A DNA stretch of 64,000 bases. It comes from DATJLY01 sp963729295 (GTDB lineage: Bacteria; Pseudomonadota; Alphaproteobacteria; ATCC43930; CGMCC-115725). Positions 19,269 through 28,558 of this stretch are shown here, piece by piece. The stretch is taken from positions 94,459 to 158,458 of the forward strand of contig CAVSNJ010000021.1 of the NCBI GenBank assembly GCA_963729295.1, read 5' to 3'. Made by a program: the position numbers and the translations under genes. The notes below the pieces were generated by a model, which saw only the letters and a list, made by a program, of their open reading frames with translations, was not told the origin of the DNA and ran no database searches. The stretch's first letter is position 1; each line of letters starts with the position of its first letter.

Positions 19269-19711
19269 CTAATCGCCTGCAACCCGACTACGCCTTGACG
19301 TGCCAGTAATTCTAGTCTAGGTCGCGCCTACAAATATGCCGAGAAGTTGCGATAGCGTCAATCGCGAAATACGGGCGGTGAATGGATTTTGCCAGCTGAG
19401 ATACGGTCCTGGCGTCGCACGGATCGTAATGTTTTCCCTATTCTACAAATTCGCCGCGCCGAGCGATTCGACGACGAAATCCTGCCGCCGAAGCTGATTT
19501 TCTTTACGCGGGGGTTACAACTTGAGTGAATTCCTCACGGGCGGCAAAGTGGACGACGCGAGAAGCTTACGGACGATGCCGCTCTCTGCGCGGCTCTGCA
19601 TTGACGTTGATGCCGGCGGAGCTGCGAAGCTGGGACGCTGTGGACTGTTCCCGATAGAGTGGGGTGGCAGGCTCGCGGTACGGAGCCCAAAGGCGAACTG
19701 GGTTCCTTAGA
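19269..19711. other. Divergent intergenic region, no gene recognised
   Basis: These 443 bases lie between the leftward ATP-grasp operon and the rightward asparagine-synthase-like gene and must contain both promoters. The composition is less GC-rich than the flanks. On the minus strand there is a TGGCACG near 19302, but no TTGC box stands at the spacing required for sigma-54. I saw no hairpin terminator, RNA gene or conserved small frame. Confidence 0.4.
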
Positions 19712-21448
19712 ATGGGAATGTTCTTTCTAATTCGAGGCGAGCCATCCTTCGGGCCGAAAGCGCAAGCCGCCGCTCGTGTCAGCGAAGAGATGGGTTTCAT
19801 CCACCCCACGATCCTGCAAACCGAGATTGCGACGCTGTTCATATATGCCAAGCGCGGCCAAGAGCGTGCGAACGCCGTGTCCTTGCCGAATGGGGATTTT
19901 GTCGCGGCCTGCGGAACCTTCGTCTTCCGGCAGAAAATGGGGGAAGTCGCCCTACGGGCATTCTACGAGGCATTCGATGGAGACTTTTCTCTGCTCGAAG
20001 ATTCACTGTGTGCCTTCGCGCTGATTGTCAGGAAGCACGGCCGCATCTACATCGCATCGGACCCAGCCGGGCTCCACCACGTCTTCAGGGATTCGAAGAA
20101 CGAAATCGTTTCGTCCTCATATCTCGTCTCCGCTTCGTCCATCGAACACCCGACCATTGCCAAGCAATCGGCATTCGAGTACGTGTTCCAGGGCGTCGTC
20201 TCGGGCAATGCAACTCTTCTTACCGAGGTTTCGCTACTTCCGATCGGGGCCTCGCTGGTATTCGAACGTGGAGCGGCTAGTCTGAATGCGCCGCGTCTCG
20301 TTCCGCCAATGGAGCCGTGGTCGACGTCTCGCGCTGAGCTGCTGGAACGCGCCATGGCAGAGCTCGACGCTTACTTCCGAGCAATCAATCTCCTCTTTCA
20401 GAACCGCATCACGAGCGCGCTGTCCGGGGGCTTCGATTCGCGGCTCATTCTGGCAATGCTGCGGCGCTGTGGTTGCGATCCGCGCGTCTACGTTTACGGC
20501 GATAACAATGATCAGGATGTTCTCCTGGCCTCTGCAATGGCCAAAGGCGAGGGATTCCATCTCAAAATCTTGGATAAGAGCACAACCCGCATCGTCGCGG
20601 TCGAGCAGTTTCCGGATCTCGTCGCCCACAATTATCTGCGGAACGACGGCTATCTCCATGGAGGCATTTTCCACGGTACGGCCGAGGAAGCGGAACGCGC
20701 GGACCGCACCGCGGGGGGCGCGATCGCGTTGAACGGCGGTGGCGGCGAGATCTTTCGCAATTTCTTTTACCTTCCGGACGCCGCCTATTCGCCTCGTCAA
20801 ATCCTCTGGTCCTTCTACTCGCGATTCGACCCACGCGCCTGCACCGACAGGTTCGATTCGGAACGCTATTACCAGGAACTCGAGCGCAAGATGCTCGATG
20901 TCACAGGGCCCATGAAGCGCTTCTCGCGGTGCACCGTGGAATGGCTCTACCACCGCTTCCGCTGCCGCTCATGGGACGGACGCACGAATACCGTCAATAG
21001 CCAATACGGCTTCACTGGCCTCCCCTACCTGAAGCCTCGGATCACGGCACTCGCCGCCAGAATCCCGATCCGGTGGAAAAACCACGGCGCCTTCGAGGCG
21101 GAGTTGATTCGCAGGGCCGATCCGCGCCTTGCCTCTTATCCGTCTACCCGGCAGCACAGCCTTGCGGTGCGCCCGACAGTGAAGGCGCGGATGGGTGACT
21201 TTGCGACGCTCTTCCGGCCAACGTGGCTCCGGCGCTTCAGCTATCGCGCGAAGCGTCCTTGGATGAAGCTTGAAACGGGCCCCTATCTTGCGCGTCCTTA
21301 TGTTGAAGCCGCCCTGCCGGAAGGCATAGAGGCGGTAAGGGCCTATTTCGAGCTGGATCGCGTCAATGATGCGGGCCACATGGCAAGAATCCTGAGTCTC
21401 GAGTACCTGATCCGCCGTCTTGGATCACGCGTGCGGCTCGAAGCCTGA
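19712..21448 (+). CDS. Asparagine synthase-like protein with degenerate glutaminase domain
   Basis: A 578-residue cytoplasmic protein. Residues about 1-200 resemble the N-terminal Ntn (class II glutaminase) fold of AsnB, including FVAACGTFVFRQK, a FDGDFSL segment and SDPAGLHHVF. The required Cys at position 2 is absent (the start reads MGMFFLIRG), so ammonia from glutamine is not expected. The C-terminal synthetase domain has the pyrophosphate loop ALSGGFDSRLILAML near residue 235 and LNGGGGEIFRNFFY. Together this resembles the AsnB-like adenylating enzymes of exosortase clusters and beta-lactam synthetases, which form an amide after adenylating a carboxylate. The ATG at 19712 is taken as start; a longer frame begins upstream without homology. 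Real substrate unknown. Confidence 0.78.
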   Translation: MGMFFLIRGEPSFGPKAQAAARVSEEMGFIHPTILQTEIATLFIYAKRGQERANAVSLPNGDFVAACGTFVFRQKMGEVALRAFYEAFDGDFSLLEDSLCAFALIVRKHGRIYIASDPAGLHHVFRDSKNEIVSSSYLVSASSIEHPTIAKQSAFEYVFQGVVSGNATLLTEVSLLPIGASLVFERGAASLNAPRLVPPMEPWSTSRAELLERAMAELDAYFRAINLLFQNRITSALSGGFDSRLILAMLRRCGCDPRVYVYGDNNDQDVLLASAMAKGEGFHLKILDKSTTRIVAVEQFPDLVAHNYLRNDGYLHGGIFHGTAEEAERADRTAGGAIALNGGGGEIFRNFFYLPDAAYSPRQILWSFYSRFDPRACTDRFDSERYYQELERKMLDVTGPMKRFSRCTVEWLYHRFRCRSWDGRTNTVNSQYGFTGLPYLKPRITALAARIPIRWKNHGAFEAELIRRADPRLASYPSTRQHSLAVRPTVKARMGDFATLFRPTWLRRFSYRAKRPWMKLETGPYLARPYVEAALPEGIEAVRAYFELDRVNDAGHMARILSLEYLIRRLGSRVRLEA

Positions 21449-21463
21449 TCGCTGTGGGCTTTT

Positions 21464-22426
21464 TCATCCGAGACGCCAGCTGTCGACGACGTCCCTCATT
21501 TCCGAGCCTGCGCCGAAATCTTCGACACATGCGAAGCCTCGCGCTTCCTTGCGCCATGCCGAACCGTTCTCGATCTCGCCGCCGGCTGCATCCACGTTGC
21601 GCGACACGACGAATAGGCCAGCGTCTTTCAGATAACTGTGGATATTCGTCAGAGCGAGATTAACTTCCACATCGCTGAAATAATCGCGATTCAATACGTT
21701 GCTTGCGCGAACAGCTGAAGCCACGTCAACCAGACTCGGGGCGTGAACTAGGCAGTTCAGTTCACGGACGATGATACCCCGCTGCTGGCTCACTTGAGGA
21801 TTGACGAGCGCAATCTTGCCTTCAAAGCGCATCGAGCGACGCAGGGCTCGACAGGCCAGGTAGCACCGTACCAGTGGATCGCCTCCCTGCTGCATATTGT
21901 GTCGCTGGGATGAAAGGCGTAACGCAAATCGTCCGAAGCGCGCGAGCACGGGCTCGCCGTCGGCGGCGCGGTATTCGGTGATTGGTCCTTTGCAGTAGCG
22001 CAACAGCCACAAGTTGAGATCGGTCAAGTAGACACGCGTATTGTTGCTGCCGAAGCACCTCTCCAGCGCCTCCAGGAGATCAAGCGTCGTGACGCCGTCC
22101 GACGCGCCGAGATCGATCACCGTCACATCGCCGCTCGTACCGCGCACGAGGTGATTGCACAGCGCCTTTTCGGCGCGGGCGAGGCGGCCGCGGTTGGTGC
22201 GCTTCCAAGTCCCGCCCATTCTCATGTCGTGAAGCGCGAGACTGAACTGATCGCTAAGTTCGGAAGCGCCCCCATTCCCCGAACCGTAACGGTGGGCCAA
22301 TTCGGCCAGACTCTCGGGATTGAAGAGCAATCTTTTGGATGCCGGGTCCTTGGCCGGCCACGTATCCACCAGCCATTGGATCATTCGCCCAATCCGCCGT
22401 TCCCACAGAGCTACAACTGCGTCCAT
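21464..22426 (-). CDS. SAM-dependent methyltransferase-like protein
   Basis: A 320-residue cytoplasmic protein with a class I SAM-binding motif in the first half (VTVIDLGASDGVTTLDLLEAL, motif I) followed by TRVYLTDLNLWLLRY as the acidic strand. The second half has DVEVNLALTNIHSYLKDAGLFVVSRN, which looks like the late strands of the Rossmann fold. The central part (ALRRSMRFEGKIALVNPQVS) is not a standard motif. It could be an O- or N-methyltransferase acting on a sugar, or only a SAM-fold protein. It converges with the asparagine-synthase-like gene, 15 bases apart, and stands alone on its strand. No close family name can be given from sequence alone. Confidence 0.6.
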   Translation of the reverse strand: MDAVVALWERRIGRMIQWLVDTWPAKDPASKRLLFNPESLAELAHRYGSGNGGASELSDQFSLALHDMRMGGTWKRTNRGRLARAEKALCNHLVRGTSGDVTVIDLGASDGVTTLDLLEALERCFGSNNTRVYLTDLNLWLLRYCKGPITEYRAADGEPVLARFGRFALRLSSQRHNMQQGGDPLVRCYLACRALRRSMRFEGKIALVNPQVSQQRGIIVRELNCLVHAPSLVDVASAVRASNVLNRDYFSDVEVNLALTNIHSYLKDAGLFVVSRNVDAAGGEIENGSAWRKEARGFACVEDFGAGSEMRDVVDSWRLG

Positions 22427-22650
22427 CCTAATAATTCAGCAGAGACCGCGTCAATTATTTGGAGGGTGCCCACGGTACCTCGAGCAGATGCAAAAAAGCG
22501 CAGGGCCAGTTGAACCCGCGGAGCTTGCCGCTTTTACTTCTTGGTTACGCCCCGGCGTCACAATCGGGATTAAAGCCATGTTAAAAGCCTCAAATCTTTC
22601 CCTGGCATCGCGCCGAGCCGCGGCGATAAGATCGATTCCCAGAGGAACAA

Positions 22651-22758
22651 ATGCGTAAGCTCGCTCCGCGCCCAGCTTGGCTCGATAAGTTGCAGGAGCT
22701 TGGCGCCCATCATGTCCCGCGATACGCAGCGCGGCTTGTCGATCGCCGGCGAGGATAG
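22651..22758 (+). CDS. Possible 35-residue leader peptide before the O-glycosylation ligase
   Basis: An ATG at 22651 preceded by AGAGGAACAA opens 35 codons that end in TAG at 22756-22758, three bases before the ligase ATG at 22762. The product begins MRKLAPRPAWLDKLQELG and is basic without a hydrophobic segment. The ribosome site and tight spacing suggest coupled translation, but the frame is short and could be chance. Confidence 0.25.
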   Translation: MRKLAPRPAWLDKLQELGAHHVPRYAARLVDRRRG

Positions 22759-22761
22759 GCG

Positions 22762-24126
22762 ATGCGCGGAATCGCCCTGGCTCTCACTTTTTTCGGTCTG
22801 CTCCCGCGCGTATTCTGGTACCCGTTTCTCGGGATCCTGATGTGGTTCTGGATTTCGTTGATGAATCCGCACAAGGAGGTTGCGGGCTTTTTCGCCACCC
22901 TTCCGTACGCGCTCATGGTGGCCGTCGTCACCGTCCTCGCATGGATGTTCTCTCAGGAGAAGAAAACCCCACCAAACGACAAAATCACCTGGCTTCTGGT
23001 CGCGCTCGCCGTCTGGGTCAGTGTGACCTCATTGATGGCGATCTCACCGCCGGACGACGTCTTCGAGAAATGGTCCCTCGTCATGAAGATGCTGGGCATG
23101 ACGATCTTGGCCTACACGCTGACGAATACGCGGCAGCGGCTCAATATGCTGATCGTGGTTTGCGCCTTCTCGATTGCGGTCTATGGAATAAAGGGCGGCG
23201 TATTCACGATCATGCGCGGCGGGATCTTTCGGGTGTGGGGCCCTGATGGAACCATGATCGGGGACAACAACGACCTCGGCGTTGCGCTCGTCATGTACAT
23301 GCCCCTCCTCTTCTACTCGTTGGGGCTGTGCAAGCAACGGTGGCTCCAGTGGCTGATACTCGTCTCGATCGGCCTTACATTCATCGGTTCGCTCTTCACC
23401 TATTCGCGAGGCGGGTTGTTGGCCATGGCGGTGATGGGAGTGATGCTGTGGATCAGGACAAAAAGGAAGATCGCCATTACGGCAGTCACTGCGGTCGCCA
23501 TATGGGGCATCTGGAACTACGCACCAAGCGAGTGGTTCGATCGCATGGACACGATTCAGAATTATCAGCAGGACGGGTCGGCAGAAAGCCGGCTCTTCAT
23601 GTGGCAGCTCTCCTGGTACATGGCTCTCAAGCACCCGGTCACGGGCGCGGGGTTCCGTGCGCTCTACGATTACCAGATGGTCAATCGGGAGCTCGCGGAT
23701 GACAATGTCGCACAGCTTACATTGCCGCGTTCGCCACATAGCATCTGGTTCGAAATGCTCGGCGACCATGGGTTTGTCGGACTCGGCCTCTTCATCATCG
23801 TATTCCTGAGCAGCATGTGGGACGCGCGGTGGGTGATGCGACGAACGCGCGGGCGTCCCGAATTGCAGTGGGCGAACAACCTTGGCCGAATGCTGCAGGC
23901 TTCTCTCGTCGGCTACGCGACTGGGGGCAGCTTTGCAACTCTCGCAATGTATGACGGATATTACGTGCTCGTAGTCATAATTGCCGTGGTGCGGCAGCTC
24001 GTCGCCACGGAACTGGCGGCAACGCAGGCCGCTGGCGCGCCGGCTGGAATTCCGCAGCTCCGGGAGCCGGCTCTCGCGCGCATCGGTGAAATTCAGCCAA
24101 CCGCGGCCCCTCGCCTGTCCTCCTGA
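22762..24126 (+). CDS. Putative O-glycosylation ligase, exosortase A system-associated
   Basis: A 454-residue polytopic membrane protein of the Wzy/O-antigen ligase fold, resembling the XrtA-associated ligase family TIGR03097. It starts MRGIALALTFFGLLPRVFWYP, has about ten hydrophobic helices and a repeated FISLMNPHKEVAGFF-type segment. The Wzy_C region contains FTYSRGGLLAMAVMGVMLW, followed by the periplasmic loop with SAESRLFMWQLSWYMALKHP and VTGAGFRALYDY, then SPHSIWFEMLGDHGFVGLGLF. These are the conserved Arg/His features of such ligases. It would join a lipid-linked glycan to an acceptor, or polymerise it, at the periplasmic face. Its 3' end overlaps the convergent methyltransferase gene by 34 bases. 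Confidence 0.88.
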   Translation: MRGIALALTFFGLLPRVFWYPFLGILMWFWISLMNPHKEVAGFFATLPYALMVAVVTVLAWMFSQEKKTPPNDKITWLLVALAVWVSVTSLMAISPPDDVFEKWSLVMKMLGMTILAYTLTNTRQRLNMLIVVCAFSIAVYGIKGGVFTIMRGGIFRVWGPDGTMIGDNNDLGVALVMYMPLLFYSLGLCKQRWLQWLILVSIGLTFIGSLFTYSRGGLLAMAVMGVMLWIRTKRKIAITAVTAVAIWGIWNYAPSEWFDRMDTIQNYQQDGSAESRLFMWQLSWYMALKHPVTGAGFRALYDYQMVNRELADDNVAQLTLPRSPHSIWFEMLGDHGFVGLGLFIIVFLSSMWDARWVMRRTRGRPELQWANNLGRMLQASLVGYATGGSFATLAMYDGYYVLVVIIAVVRQLVATELAATQAAGAPAGIPQLREPALARIGEIQPTAAPRLSS

Positions 24127-24909
24127 CCGGTCTCGGATTCTGCTGTACCACCTTCACGTCGCGCGATGATCAGCAGCTGACAAGCAAGGCCGCGAAGACC
24201 GAGCGCGTAGGCCGCAAGGTCGTAGAGAACCATGAGGACGTAGAGCGGAACGAAGAAGGTATAGTAGATCGCTTGATAATAGCGGATATCCACGCGCACC
24301 ACCGAAAATCCGCATCGCGCCAGTCTGCGGGTGATCGTCTTGTAGGTGCAGCCGTCATAATAGGCGCGAAAGCCGCAAGTCTCCGTCCATTCAGGAAAGA
24401 ACGAGAACAGGATGCGCCGTGCGAGCCAGTTCGGGAGAATGCGGTTGATCATCGCAAAGGGCGTGTGCTTACACGGAAAGGTATGCACCGCATAGCCGCC
24501 GGGCCGTAGAATGCGCCGGCCCTCCCTGAAGAAATGCTCAACGTCTCTGAAGGTGCTCTACCACCGAACGCGAGACGACGAGGTCGAATGCCTCGTCGGC
24601 GAAGGGCAGTGCAAACGTGGTGGCATCCCCGACGACCTTCCGTTTCAGATCGGCATTGAGGCGCAGTTCGGGTTCCGAGATATCGAATGCGACGATCCGT
24701 TGGCTCTCCGCGTCCTTGAGGAACGGCAGGAACGGGCATTCCTTTCCGCTGCCCACATCGAGCACGGTCTGGCCCGGCGCGTCATTGAGTATTCCCGCGA
24801 CCACGAATTTGTAGGTCGTATGGAGGTGCTGGGTGAAGCCGCGGGGCAGGCGCTTCTCGATCGCTTCGCAAACCTTCTGATTCCATCGTAGGAAAGACGA
24901 TTTAGGCAT
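24093..24909 (-). pseudogene. Class I SAM methyltransferase, one frameshift
   Basis: The ATG at 24909 begins MPKSSFLRWNQKVCEAIEK. Motif I is TVLDVGSGKECPFLPF, followed by RIVAFDISEPELRL and FDLVVSRSVVEHL. Near 24555 one extra base breaks the frame; the neighbouring frame continues DVEHFFREGRRILRPGG, VHTFPCKHTPFAMINR and a C-terminal hydrophobic stretch (YTFFVPLYVLMVLYDLAAYALG) to 24093. Rejoined, the protein has about 271 residues and a membrane-associated tail. The pattern fits a Methyltransf_11-type enzyme acting on a lipid-linked or membrane-near sugar. It is the last gene of the operon starting at 29650, 29 bases after the Tat protein, and its 3' end overlaps that of the O-glycosylation ligase. 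Confidence 0.72.
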
Positions 24910-24938
24910 ACGCAAATCCGCCCGCCGTAGTGCTTCGC

Positions 24939-26750
24939 CTATTCCGGCCAGATGGCCCATTTATAAAGGCTGCTCGCGCCGTCGGCTTGAAACACGTGCA
25001 ACATCTGTGGTTCGAGCCACCGATGCGCCGCAGCCGCCTCGCGCACTCCGGCGAGCGCTAACGCAGCGACCGCGGCGCGCGCCTCTTCGAGGTAGCCATG
25101 ACGCTGCGCAGGAGATAAGGCATCAGCTGGCCAGGATCGCGGATCGAGCGGGACCGCCTTGGGTTGGGCATTAAACCACGTGACGAAATTTGCCCACAGT
25201 TCGGCCCAGCTCTGCGGCACCGTCGCGTTGAGCGACTCCGGCGGCGCATATGTTGGATAAGGAGTGCTGTGGATGCTTGCCTTTGCGCCTTCTATGGCTC
25301 CGACGAGCGGCATATTGTAAGGAGCTGGAAGACGCCGGTCCCATCCCGGTCCCGCCTTTGGGTCGGCGATCAGGGCTAGGCGAGAACCCGCGACATAGGT
25401 AACGACGGGGGCCCACTCCGGAAAGTATTGGGACCATCCGGCCCAGCCGAGCACTATCTGCAAATAATCAATCATGAAGACGGAAATGTAGCCTGTCTCT
25501 ATAATCAGATGGAAAATCTTGCACTCCGGCGCCGAAGATGCCACATACTTTTTGGAGTAGGTCAGGTTGTCATCGACGCAGGTGCGCCAGTAGGAGCGTG
25601 AAGCAAGCCACGATGGGACTTCGGCCGGCGTGAAAGCCGCCATGCGAAATAGATCGCGAAGGCCCCACGCGAATCCGCGGGTGTCCGCTATAGCGAGCCC
25701 GGGCAATTTTTCATTGCGTTGGAAGTAGTTGCTTTCGATCGTACCATAATTGGCCACGAACTGCTCCTCCTCGAGGAAGAAGGGGTCGTCCGTCAGAAGC
25801 CAAGGCACGAATCCCAGCGACGGAAAATGTGACAGCTCGGTTTCCATCCATTCGCGGTCGGAGAGGGGCGGAGCCGGTTTCGGAATCTGATAACGCTCTG
25901 GCAAGAGCGCGTGCTGCAACGCCAAGTACGGAAACTTCTGCACGTCCAACGGGGCGCCCGACGCTCCATCGCGAACGTGCATTGCGATCGTTCCGGCAGC
26001 TTCCGCATGTGATCGCATCGTCTCCTCGGCGGCGGTATCGCCGGTAAAAAGAAAGCATGCCTGGGGCTCAGTGATGAAGCCAAGCTCGGGGCGGTCACCT
26101 GCGCTGCCCATGGCGCTCGACAGCCCCCCTAAGGACATCGGTCCCGTCCAAGAGACGGAACGATCGGCCGGACGCGGATTATTGTAAAGAGCGGCTCTGG
26201 AATAGGGCGGTACCGCTCTTCTCGCGACCAGATCCGCAAGGTTTCGAATGATCGGGCGAGGCGCAGACTGCCAGCGCCAGCGCGCACCCCAAAAATGCTT
26301 CGGAACTGCGACCGTGACCGGGGCAGAAAGCGCGCCTCCGGATATCGTCGCCTTATAGGGCGATGAAACGTGGGCCGGTGCTGCTCCGTCAAGCGGCTTC
26401 GGTGCGGCCTCGGCGGAGAAACTGTACTCCGTGCCGTATTCGACGACGATTTCGTGTCGGAGCCCGTTCACATCCGGTCGAAAGAACACCGTCCATGGCG
26501 CGCTTCTCTGCCGCAGGCATTTCTGCTGCACGAAGGCGCCGACATAATCACCGAGGTCGGTCGCCTTCGTTTGGTCGAACGAGAGCGACTTTCCGTCCGA
26601 AAAGGTGAGGATGAGCGAAAGCGGAGCGGAGCGTGCCTTTTCGCTCGCATCGTTCCCGCGCGCCGACGTGGCAACGGCCGCCATGCCGAGAAGCCCGACG
26701 CCGCGCAGTATGCTTCGGCGCGTAGCATCGAAGCGTCGCAAGTTCTTCAT
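24939..26750 (-). CDS. Tat-exported protein of unknown function
   Basis: A 603-residue protein with a twin-arginine signal at the start (TRRSILRGVGLLGMAAVAT, then SARGNDAS), so a folded periplasmic protein is expected. About 570 residues follow without a family I recognise. The first third contains LTFSDGKSLSFD and ATISGGALSAPVTVAVP, a beta-rich region. The rest is rich in Trp and Pro and has helical segments such as SYWRTCVDDNLTYSKKY and FMIDYLQIVLGWAGWSQYFP that look like an alpha/alpha toroid or a glycan-active helical barrel. It lies in an operon with a sulfotransferase, a deacetylase and two methyltransferases. A role in periplasmic glycan processing is plausible but unproven. Confidence 0.7.
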   Translation of the reverse strand: MKNLRRFDATRRSILRGVGLLGMAAVATSARGNDASEKARSAPLSLILTFSDGKSLSFDQTKATDLGDYVGAFVQQKCLRQRSAPWTVFFRPDVNGLRHEIVVEYGTEYSFSAEAAPKPLDGAAPAHVSSPYKATISGGALSAPVTVAVPKHFWGARWRWQSAPRPIIRNLADLVARRAVPPYSRAALYNNPRPADRSVSWTGPMSLGGLSSAMGSAGDRPELGFITEPQACFLFTGDTAAEETMRSHAEAAGTIAMHVRDGASGAPLDVQKFPYLALQHALLPERYQIPKPAPPLSDREWMETELSHFPSLGFVPWLLTDDPFFLEEEQFVANYGTIESNYFQRNEKLPGLAIADTRGFAWGLRDLFRMAAFTPAEVPSWLASRSYWRTCVDDNLTYSKKYVASSAPECKIFHLIIETGYISVFMIDYLQIVLGWAGWSQYFPEWAPVVTYVAGSRLALIADPKAGPGWDRRLPAPYNMPLVGAIEGAKASIHSTPYPTYAPPESLNATVPQSWAELWANFVTWFNAQPKAVPLDPRSWPADALSPAQRHGYLEEARAAVAALALAGVREAAAAHRWLEPQMLHVFQADGASSLYKWAIWPE

Positions 26751-26793
26751 CGCGGCATTCTCGCGATTCCGAGGTCCGCATCCAAAGCCGCCA

Positions 26794-27525
26794 TCACGAC
26801 TGCCGGGCGCGCGCCGCCATCAGCAACACGGTCTCGCTTTCGGCTAAAATCGAAAATTGACCCGTCTCTTCGAAAATGGTGCGATGACGCGGATTGACGT
26901 AGATGATCGTGATGTCGAATCCTTTCTTCGCATGCGCGAGGAGCCGAGTCAAGACGCGCCGCATGATGGGCGGACCAAAAGGGTCGTAGAAGTAGCAAAC
27001 CAAGTTAGTCTGCGGGAGATCAATGGAACCCGCATCCTCGCAGATGCTGCGAATAGAGCCCGCACGCATCGCAGATTTCGGAAACCGCGCAATGTTCTCT
27101 CGCGAGATATCATGAAGCTCGCGAGAAAACTCGACGCCGATCACCTCCTTGAATGGATAACCGGCGGCGACGAGAAGCGCCCGCCCTTTGCCCGATCCAA
27201 AGTCGATGAATGTCGTCTGCGAAAGGTCGCGTTCGATCTGCTGCAGCGGCTTCGCGATCCATTCGACATTACTCGCCTCGTACCGTCCCGCGTAGATGGC
27301 GTTCGGCGATGCCGCGATCTCCAGCGATCCGATTTCACGTATCGACGCGGTATTCGTGCCGAACCTCTCGTCGAACGAATCCTTGTCCGGCCCGGCCCGG
27401 CGCCGCGACAGGAGCCGCTGCAAATTGTAGGCCGCGAGGCTGACAAACCCCAGAAATCCATGTCGACGAAACGCATACGCCAGGCGCCGGCGCCACTGGC
27501 TGACGAGCGATGCGTCCGCTGGCAT
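26794..27525 (-). CDS. Class I SAM-dependent methyltransferase
   Basis: A 243-residue methyltransferase. Motif I is TTFIDFGSGKGRALLVAAG (about residue 107), followed by the acidic residue in VIGVEFSRELHDISREN and by VCYFYDPFGPPIMRRV, with the late strand FDITIIYVNPRHR. The N-terminal 40 residues contain a basic amphipathic region. The ATG at 27525 overlaps the TGA of the deacetylase gene (TGATG); a GTG three bases earlier is an alternative start. The gene is intact. In this operon it may methylate a sugar of the repeat unit. The pattern is that of many cluster-borne methyltransferases without an assigned acceptor. Confidence 0.8.
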   Translation of the reverse strand: MPADASLVSQWRRRLAYAFRRHGFLGFVSLAAYNLQRLLSRRRAGPDKDSFDERFGTNTASIREIGSLEIAASPNAIYAGRYEASNVEWIAKPLQQIERDLSQTTFIDFGSGKGRALLVAAGYPFKEVIGVEFSRELHDISRENIARFPKSAMRAGSIRSICEDAGSIDLPQTNLVCYFYDPFGPPIMRRVLTRLLAHAKKGFDITIIYVNPRHRTIFEETGQFSILAESETVLLMAARARQS

Positions 27526-28530
27526 CACCGCGCGTAGAAGTGGTCATCGAGCTGCGAGGCGGCCATGCGGCTCAGCGTGGCCCATAAAGGAACCCGCAGC
27601 GCGATGTCGCCGCGCGACTTTTCGACGGCCTGCTCCAGTGCGACGCGTGAGATCGGAACAGCGGAGAATTTTTGCGGATGCTCGGCGATAAAACGGCAAA
27701 GCTCGACGAGCCGACGCTGATTCGTGCGATGGGCGCGGATATTCGTGAATCGCTCATGGCGGCGATTTATGAATTCGAAGCTGTGGGTCAGCACCACGAC
27801 CGGATCAAGACCCGCCGCGTGCGCGCCCTCGAGTAGGAATTCGATCTCGCGCGAGGAGCAGCCCGTGATGGTGAGGGCATGCTCGTGCTGCCACCTGCCG
27901 ACGACCAAGTCTTTGTAGGAGAGCACGGGCAGTTCCAGAATTCCGTCGACCAGGTAGCGTCCTCCGAGCAGCTGGAGTTCCGAATCGGGAGGCCGCGCGA
28001 TGGCGCGGGCGACATTCGACGATGCGAGAAAACCGTGGCGCGCCATGGCCCGGTACACTGCAAGATCCACCTGCATGTTGCCGGTGCGCATCGCCGTTGG
28101 GCGCGGAACGCCCCAGCGGCGAAACGCTTCCATGCCGAGCAGCAACATCTCGTCGAGCTCGGCATCGCTGCGCCCGGCGCATGAGTCTGTTCGGCCTCTC
28201 ATGCGCGATCCGATTTTGCCATTGCGGGTTGCGGAAGTAGAGCCAACAAGGGTGAAGGTGCAGCTGAACGTCATGCCCTTCCTTCATGATCCGCTCGGCA
28301 ATCGCAGCCATTGGGCGATCGCCGAAATAGCAGTAATTCAAGGCTTCGACAAAGAACGTCGCAGTCAGTCCAAACGATCGAAGCGTTTCGAGGATAAACC
28401 CGAGGCCATGCTCGCGACCATCCGCGACGCAGGTAACGGCCGGCTCGCCAATCGGCAAATTTCGATTCGGTGCCGCGAAAGCCCCACCGATCGAAAATTC
28501 GATGTCGACGGTGATGCAGACTTGAGTCAT
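27525..28530 (-). pseudogene. Polysaccharide deacetylase-like protein, one frameshift
   Basis: The ATG at 28530 begins MTQVCITVDIEFSIGG. The TVDIE-type motif and FGLTATFFVEALNYCYFG are typical of NodB/polysaccharide deacetylases, followed by GHDVQLHLHPCWLYF, the metal-binding HxHxxW segment. Near 28200 one extra base breaks the frame; the other frame continues DAELDEMLLLGMEAFRRWGV, PTAMRTGNMQVD, and VLTHSFEFI, ending at 27525. The joined product is about 335 residues. It would remove N-acetyl groups from amino sugars. It follows the sulfotransferase gene by 28 bases and overlaps the next methyltransferase start. The Asp-His-His metal site is visible, so the family call is good; the break may be a sequencing error. 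Confidence 0.78.
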
Positions 28531-28558
28531 GTCGTGATTGCCCGAGCCGTGTGGAATG

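Noticed and set aside
19290..19310. TGGCACG on the minus strand upstream of the ATP-grasp gene.
   Set aside because: No TTGC or GC at the required distance.
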